Shown here: positions 1 through 7,910 of the stretch, piece after piece
Layout: each line of letters starts with the position of its first letter
Position numbering within the stretch: position 1 is the stretch's first letter
From: an uncultured Gammaproteobacteria bacterium
Lineage (GTDB): Bacteria; Pseudomonadota; Gammaproteobacteria; Rariloculales; Rariloculaceae
Length of the DNA stretch: 7,910 nucleotides
NCBI GenBank assembly: GCA_946887385.1
Contig: CAMPKU010000209.1
Span: 1-7,910 of the forward strand
Reading direction: 5' to 3'
Made by a program: the position numbers and the translations under genes
Notes under the pieces: generated by a model
What the model saw: only the letters and a program-made list of their open reading frames with translations
What the model was told of the DNA's origin: nothing
Databases searched by the model: none

Positions 1-80
1 CGGCGCCCCCCCGGGCCGGGCTCGGCCCCCCCCCCTTACACGCCCCCCGCGCGGTGGCCCCGCCCCTCCCCCCCCCCCCC
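1..80. other. C-rich low-complexity end, possible contig-end artefact
   Basis: This stretch is almost entirely C and G with homopolymer runs, including ten C at 26-35 and thirteen C at 68-80. It has no convincing reading frame or motif. The run stops abruptly at 81, where the sequence becomes AT-containing and then normal. In the usual beta/gammaproteobacterial order a divergent polyprenyl synthase gene (ispB) would begin left of rplU, but nothing of it is visible here. Low-quality read ends joined at a contig edge would explain the composition; a real C-rich tract cannot be excluded. Confidence 0.5.
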
Positions 81-81
81 T

Positions 82-102
82 AAAAAATCGAAGGGGCCTT
101 CG
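82..102 (-). terminator. Weak terminator-like hairpin with T-run on the minus strand
   Basis: Read on the minus strand, CGAAG (102-98) and CTTCG (93-89) can pair around a 4-base loop (97-94), followed by A and six T (87-82). The shape is that of a small intrinsic terminator for leftward transcription. The stem is only five pairs, no minus-strand gene ends just upstream, and the site borders a suspect C-rich region. It may be chance or the edge of a bad assembly. Confidence 0.25.
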
Positions 103-131
103 TTGACCCACCCGCCAGTTGACTCTAGAAT
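103..131 (+). promoter_or_regulatory. Sigma70-type promoter for rplU-rpmA
   Basis: TTGACC at 103-108 (5 of 6 matches to the -35 consensus) is followed, after exactly 17 bases, by TAGAAT at 126-131 (5 of 6 matches to the -10 consensus). Transcription would begin near 138, giving a leader of about 44 bases before the rplU start. A second TTGACT at 119-124 lies inside the spacer and has no suitably spaced -10 of its own. This placement rules out translation of rplU from codons upstream of about 138. Confidence 0.72.
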
Positions 132-145
132 TGCCAGCCTTTCTG

Positions 146-160
146 CGGGGCCGCGCCCCG
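146..160 (+). promoter_or_regulatory. Hairpin in the rplU leader
   Basis: CGGGGC (146-151) pairs perfectly with GCCCCG (155-160) around a CGC loop. It sits between the predicted transcription start (about 138) and the Shine-Dalgarno (168-172), so it would lie at the 5' end of the mRNA. It could stabilise the 5' end or act in feedback control. L21 leader structures are known in Firmicutes, but I do not recognise this one as a known family. A six-pair GC stem could arise by chance at this base composition. Confidence 0.35.
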
Positions 161-167
161 ATTCGCC

Positions 168-172
168 AGGAG
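168..172 (+). promoter_or_regulatory. Ribosome binding site that fixes the rplU start
   Basis: AGGAG lies nine bases before the GTG at 182. No comparable purine-rich site precedes any other in-frame start. It supports GTG at 182 as the rplU start codon, and the protein from there begins [12 protein letters not shown], the normal L21 N-terminus. Confidence 0.8.
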
Positions 173-181
173 TACCACGTC

Positions 182-496
182 GTGTATGCCGTTTTCCGCA
201 CCGGCGGTAAGCAATACCGCGCCCGTCAGGGCGAGCGCGTTCGCGTAGAGCGCCTCACCGCCGCCGTCGGCGACGCTGTTGCCTTCGAGCAGGTGCTGCT
301 CGTGGGCGAGGGCGCGAACATCACCGTGGGCGCCCCGCTCGTCAAGGGCGGCAAGGTCGAAGGTAAGGTCGTCTCGCAGGGCCGCGACGATAAAATCACC
401 ATCATCAAGTTCCGGCGCAGGAAGCACTACAAGCGCACTCAGGGCCATCGCCAGGCCTTCACCGAGGTCGAGATCACGGCGATCAGCGCCGCCTAA
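182..496 (+). CDS. rplU: 50S ribosomal protein L21
   Basis: Encodes a 104-residue L21, close to the 103 residues of the E. coli protein. L21 is a 23S rRNA-binding protein of the large ribosomal subunit that acts in the cytoplasm. The sequence opens [14 protein letters not shown] and carries the family signature [16 protein letters not shown] near residues 76-91, a basic rRNA-binding loop, before the FTEVEITAI end. The start is a GTG codon. The frame runs open further upstream, but those codons fall at or before the predicted promoter, lack a Shine-Dalgarno and would add non-L21 sequence. It is the first gene of an rplU-rpmA unit; rpmA begins 20 bases after the stop, and this pairing is nearly universal in bacteria. 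Identification is firm; the GTG start is very likely. Confidence 0.97.
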   Translation: MYAVFRTGGKQYRARQGERVRVERLTAAVGDAVAFEQVLLVGEGANITVGAPLVKGGKVEGKVVSQGRDDKITIIKFRRRKHYKRTQGHRQAFTEVEITAISAA

Positions 497-515
497 ACGG
501 GCAAGGAGTACCGAG

Positions 516-2136
<1,621 letters not shown>

Positions 2137-2234
2137 AGGAGAATTCCGCAGCGGGCACAGCCCCAAAAGGACGGCTATTATTCGGAGCGACTCTTGGCAA
2201 GTCAAGCACATAGCCTGCCCGCAACCGCCCACCC
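2137..2234. other. Divergent intergenic region between rpsT and murJ
   Basis: This 98-base gap must hold the control signals of two divergent genes. The leftward promoter for rpsT is clear. For murJ I found no paired -35 and -10 on the + strand. TATTAT at 2176-2181 is a fair -10 overlapping the rpsT -10 but has no -35, and TTGGCA at 2194-2199 is a fair -35 with no -10 at the right distance. No Shine-Dalgarno precedes the first possible murJ start at 2235. Confidence 0.6.
2177..2205 (-). promoter_or_regulatory. Sigma70-type promoter for rpsT
   Basis: On the minus strand TTGACT (2205-2200; 5 of 6 to consensus) is followed after exactly 17 bases by AATAAT (2182-2177; 5 of 6 to consensus). Transcription would start near 2170, giving a leader of roughly 34 bases before the TTG start. 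It is the best promoter match in the window together with that of rplU, as expected for an abundant ribosomal protein. Confidence 0.75.
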
Positions 2235-3836
2235 ATGACGTTGCTCTCCAACGCCGACAGCGCCAGCGCTCGGCCCGTGCGTTTGCTCGCGGCGACTTCG
2301 GTGGTCGGATTCATGACCCTTTTGTCGCGCGTCACGGGGCTTGCGCGCGACATTGCGTTCTCCGCGTGGTTCGGCTCCGGCCCCGTGATGGACGCATTCG
2401 CGGTGGCGTTCAAGATTCCCAACTTGATGCGGCGGCTCTTCGCCGAGGGCGCGTTCTCGCAGGCCTTCGTGCCCGTGATCTCCGAGTACCGCACGCATCG
2501 CAGCCACGCCGAGACTCGCGAGCTGGTGAGCCACGTGGCGGGCACGCTCGGCGTGGGGCTGTTCGCCGTGAGCGCCGTCGGCGTCGTGGCGGCACCGTTG
2601 CTGATCCTTGCGTTCGCGCCGGGGTTCGCCACCCGCGAGGGGCCATTCGATTTAGCCGTGGCGATGCTGCGCTTTACGTTTCCGTACGTGCTGTTCGTGT
2701 CGCTCACGGCGCTCGCCGGCAGCGTGCTCAACGCGCATCGGCGCTTCGCCGTGGCGGCTTTCACGCCCGTGCTCCTCAACGTCGTCGTCATCGTGTTTGC
2801 GGGGTTCGTGGGCCCCATGCTCCAGCAGCCGGCGCTCGGCCTGGCCGCGGGCGTGCTCGCGGCGGGCATCGTGCAGCTCGCGTTTCAGCTGCCGTTTCTC
2901 AAACGGATCGGGATGCTGCCGCGGCCTCGGGTGTCGTTTCGACATGAGGGCGTGCGGCGCATCCTGAAGCTCATGGCGCCCGCGCTGTTCGGCTCGTCCG
3001 TAACTCAGATCAGCATCCTGCTCGATACGCTGATCGCATCGTTCCTGATGGCGGGCAGCATGAGCTGGCTCTACTTCTCCGACCGTCTCGTCGAGTTCCC
3101 GCTGGGGTTGATCGGCATCGTGCTTGCCACGGTGATTCTGCCGCGGCTCTCGGAGCAGCACTCGCTGAAGTCGCCGCAGACGTTCTCGGCCACGCTGGAT
3201 TGGGCGCTCAAGCTGGTGCTCGTGATTGGCGTGCCCGCGGCCGTAGGCCTCGCCTTTCTGGCCGAGCCGCTGCTCGCCACGCTGTTCCTGCGCGGCGAGT
3301 TCACGCAGCGCGACGTGGAGATGGCGACGGCGAGCCTGCGCGCGTACGCGCCGGGCCTCATGGGGTTTATTCTGGTGAAGGTGCTCGCGCCCGGCTATTT
3401 CGCGCGGCAGGACACGCGCACGCCCGTGCGCGCGGGCCTGCAAGCGCTCGCGCTCGGCATGGCGCTCAGCGTCGGCTTCGTGCTGGTGCTGCTGCAAACC
3501 GGCTGGGCGCCGGCGCATGCGGGCATTGCGGCGGCCACGGCGTGCTCGGCGCTTGCCAATGCGACGCTGCTGCTCGCGGGCTTGAAGCGCCAAGGCGTGT
3601 ACCGCCCCTTACCGGGCTGGCCGGCGCTCGCCTGGCGGGTGGCCGTGCCGAGCGCCGTCATGGCCCTGGCGCTGTCGGCCGCCCTGGCGTTGACCGGCGA
3701 GTGGGACGCCATGAGCTTGCCCGTGCGCATCGGCCTGCTCGCGGCGCTCGTGAGCGGCGGCGCGGCCATCTACTTCGCGGTCTGTTATCTCGTCGGCTTG
3801 CGCTTGAGCGAGCTGCGAATCCAATCGGGAGCTTGA
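2235..3836 (+). CDS. murJ: Lipid II flippase MurJ (MviN)
   Basis: Encodes a 533-residue polytopic inner-membrane protein of the MOP exporter superfamily. MurJ moves the peptidoglycan precursor lipid II across the cytoplasmic membrane. Diagnostic segments are SRVTGLARD (31-39), FKIPNLMRRLFAEGAFSQAF (59-78), SWLYFSDRLVEFP (277-289) and VKVLAPGYFARQD (381-393). By hand alignment, E. coli residues needed for function (R18, R24, D39, R52, R270) correspond to R32, R38, D53, R66 and R284, all present. Hydrophobic segments recur along the chain, fitting the 14 transmembrane helices of the family. The start is uncertain. ATG at 2235 adds 14 residues compared with E. coli MurJ, whereas GTG at 2277 gives a start aligned with the E. 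coli one. Neither has a Shine-Dalgarno. ribF starts 8 bases after the stop, so the two are probably translated from one mRNA. Confidence 0.95.
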   Translation: MTLLSNADSASARPVRLLAATSVVGFMTLLSRVTGLARDIAFSAWFGSGPVMDAFAVAFKIPNLMRRLFAEGAFSQAFVPVISEYRTHRSHAETRELVSHVAGTLGVGLFAVSAVGVVAAPLLILAFAPGFATREGPFDLAVAMLRFTFPYVLFVSLTALAGSVLNAHRRFAVAAFTPVLLNVVVIVFAGFVGPMLQQPALGLAAGVLAAGIVQLAFQLPFLKRIGMLPRPRVSFRHEGVRRILKLMAPALFGSSVTQISILLDTLIASFLMAGSMSWLYFSDRLVEFPLGLIGIVLATVILPRLSEQHSLKSPQTFSATLDWALKLVLVIGVPAAVGLAFLAEPLLATLFLRGEFTQRDVEMATASLRAYAPGLMGFILVKVLAPGYFARQDTRTPVRAGLQALALGMALSVGFVLVLLQTGWAPAHAGIAAATACSALANATLLLAGLKRQGVYRPLPGWPALAWRVAVPSAVMALALSAALALTGEWDAMSLPVRIGLLAALVSGGAAIYFAVCYLVGLRLSELRIQSGA

Positions 3837-3844
3837 GGATCGTC

Positions 3845-4774
3845 ATGCGGCTCTATCGCACGTTTGCTTCGCTGCCGCGGCCTACGCCGGCGAAGCCGCG
3901 CGCCGTGGCGATCGGCGTCTTCGACGGCCTGCACATCGGGCACCGCGCCATTCTCGAGCGCGCGCGCGAGGGCGCCGCGAGCTTGAGCGGCTCGTCGCTC
4001 GTGCTCACGTTCGAGCCCACGCCGAAGGAATTCTTTTCGCCGGCCACCGCGCCGCCGCGCTTGACGCGATTCCGCGAGCGGTTCGAGCAGCTCGAGGCGC
4101 TCGGGCTCGACGAGCTGTTCTGCGCCAACTTCGGCGCGGTGCGCGACCTGAAGCCGCGCGACTTCATCGACGAGCTACTGGTTGCCAAGCTCGGTGCTCG
4201 GCACGTCGTGGTCGGCGACGACTTTCGCTTCGGCGCCGACCGTTCGGGCACGGTGGAGGCGCTGCACGCGCACGGCCGCAGGCACGGCATGGTGGTGACC
4301 GAGGTACCGCCCGTGTTCTTCAACGGCGAGCGCGTGAGTAGCACGGCCGTTCGCCAGGCGCTCAAAGCCGGCGATCTCGCTACCGCGCGCGGCATGCTCG
4401 GCCGCGACTATTCGATCTCGGGACGCGTGGTGCGCGGCTTGGGGTTGGGAAGGCAACTGGGGTTCCCCACGGCCAACGTGAACCTGAAACGTCTTCAGGC
4501 GCCGGTGGACGGCATCTTCGCGGCGCGCGTTACGGGGCTCGGCGAGCGGCCGCTCGACGGCGTGGCCAGCGTGGGCACGCGGCCGACGATCGGCGGCGAC
4601 ACGGCGCTGCTCGAAGTGCTGATCTTCGACTTCGACCGGGACATCTACGGGCAGTACATCACCGTGCATTTCCTGAAGCGCCTCCGCGAGGAGCGCCACT
4701 TCGCGGATCTCGAGCAGCTCAAACGCCAAATGCATGTTGACGTGGCGGCTGCGCGGGCTGCGCTAACCGATTGA
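3845..4774 (+). CDS. ribF: Bifunctional riboflavin kinase / FAD synthetase
   Basis: Encodes a 309-residue RibF, normal for the family, which phosphorylates riboflavin to FMN and then adenylates FMN to FAD in the cytoplasm. The N-terminal FMN adenylyltransferase domain (about 1-185) has GVFDGLHIGH (24-33), a nucleotidyltransferase HIGH motif, then GDDFRFG (124-130) and VSSTAVR (164-170). The C-terminal riboflavin kinase domain (about 186-309) has GLGLGRQLGFPTAN (198-211) with the PTAN metal and nucleotide site, GIFA (223-226), GTRPT (244-248) and the likely catalytic glutamate E257 in LEVLIFDF. Both activities therefore look intact. ATG at 3845 follows GAGGAT at 3835-3840, a Shine-Dalgarno overlapping the murJ stop, which suggests translational coupling to murJ. 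The murJ-ribF-ileS order is typical of beta- and gammaproteobacteria. Confidence 0.96.
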   Translation: MRLYRTFASLPRPTPAKPRAVAIGVFDGLHIGHRAILERAREGAASLSGSSLVLTFEPTPKEFFSPATAPPRLTRFRERFEQLEALGLDELFCANFGAVRDLKPRDFIDELLVAKLGARHVVVGDDFRFGADRSGTVEALHAHGRRHGMVVTEVPPVFFNGERVSSTAVRQALKAGDLATARGMLGRDYSISGRVVRGLGLGRQLGFPTANVNLKRLQAPVDGIFAARVTGLGERPLDGVASVGTRPTIGGDTALLEVLIFDFDRDIYGQYITVHFLKRLREERHFADLEQLKRQMHVDVAAARAALTD

Positions 4775-4780
4775 ATCGCG

Positions 4781-4786
4781 TATATT
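4781..4786 (+). promoter_or_regulatory. Possible -10 element upstream of ileS
   Basis: TATATT matches the -10 consensus at 5 of 6 positions and is the only AT-rich patch in the ribF-ileS gap. No -35 stands 16-18 bases upstream, and there is no extended -10 TG. If used, transcription would start near 4793, placing the inverted repeat at 4792-4817 at the very 5' end of the ileS message. Weak on its own. Confidence 0.22.
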
Positions 4787-4791
4787 CACGG

Positions 4792-4817
4792 CGCTTCGGC
4801 CCGGTCTCGCCGAAGCG
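4792..4817 (+). promoter_or_regulatory. Perfect inverted repeat just before ileS
   Basis: CGCTTCGGC (4792-4800) and GCCGAAGCG (4809-4817) form a perfect nine-pair stem with an eight-base loop, ending 12 bases before the ileS ATG. No T-run follows on either strand, so it is not an intrinsic terminator. It could be an mRNA leader hairpin that masks or exposes the poor ileS ribosome binding site (AGACGG at 4821-4826), an RNase processing site between ribF and ileS, or a protein operator. It shows none of the conserved parts of a T-box. Confidence 0.5.
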
Positions 4818-4829
4818 TTAAGACGGATC

Positions 4830-7889
<3,060 letters not shown>

Positions 7890-7910
7890 GGCGCGGGCCT
7901 GTGTCCGCTT

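Noticed and set aside
119..181. Upstream extension of rplU from TTG at 119
   Set aside because: These codons overlap the predicted -10 element and would precede the transcript start; L21 proteins begin at the MYAVF position, which has its own Shine-Dalgarno.
2194..2214. TTGGCA with CATAGC as a murJ promoter
   Set aside because: The spacing between the two boxes is only nine bases and the -10 match is poor; the TTGGCA lies within the spacer region of the rpsT promoter.
4775..4829. T-box or other known riboswitch controlling ileS
   Set aside because: The gap is only 55 bases, with no T-box sequence, specifier loop or terminator; T-boxes belong mainly to Firmicutes and Actinobacteria.

Overview
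The window is a GC-rich housekeeping segment from a bacterium that looks like a beta- or gammaproteobacterium (Pseudomonadota). The order rplU-rpmA-obgE, then rpsT on the opposite strand, then murJ-ribF-ileS, is the arrangement known from Pseudomonas and many betaproteobacteria. The L21, L27, Obg, S20, MurJ and RibF sequences all read as ordinary members of those families. I cannot place it below class level. One departure from the usual layout is that no proB lies between obgE and rpsT.

Left part (1-1890, + strand): a C-rich, low-complexity end (1-80) that may be a poor-quality contig end; a good sigma70-type promoter (103-131); a short leader with a hairpin; then rplU and rpmA, each with a clear Shine-Dalgarno. 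A strong intrinsic terminator follows rpmA and stands only 18 bases before obgE. obgE ends tail-to-tail with rpsT, and the two genes overlap by 18 bases.

Middle (1873-2234): rpsT on the minus strand, with a UUG start, a weak ribosome binding site and a near-consensus promoter. The 98-base gap to murJ is divergent.

Right part (2235-7910, + strand): murJ (lipid II flippase), ribF (FAD synthesis) 8 bases later, and ileS (isoleucyl-tRNA synthetase), apparently one operon. A perfect 9-bp inverted repeat lies in the 55-base ribF-ileS gap. The genes serve translation (L21, L27, S20, Obg in 50S assembly, IleRS), cofactor synthesis and peptidoglycan export.

The striking gene is ileS. It encodes a type 2 IleRS (1019 aa) where relatives of this gene order normally carry type 1. 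Its class I signature motif is GIHH instead of HIGH, a swap that published biochemistry links to extreme mupirocin resistance in IleRS2 enzymes. It has also lost the cysteine pairs that bind zinc in Thermus-type IleRS. I see no mobile element, CRISPR array, tRNA or rRNA gene. The last 21 bases after ileS hold nothing recognisable.
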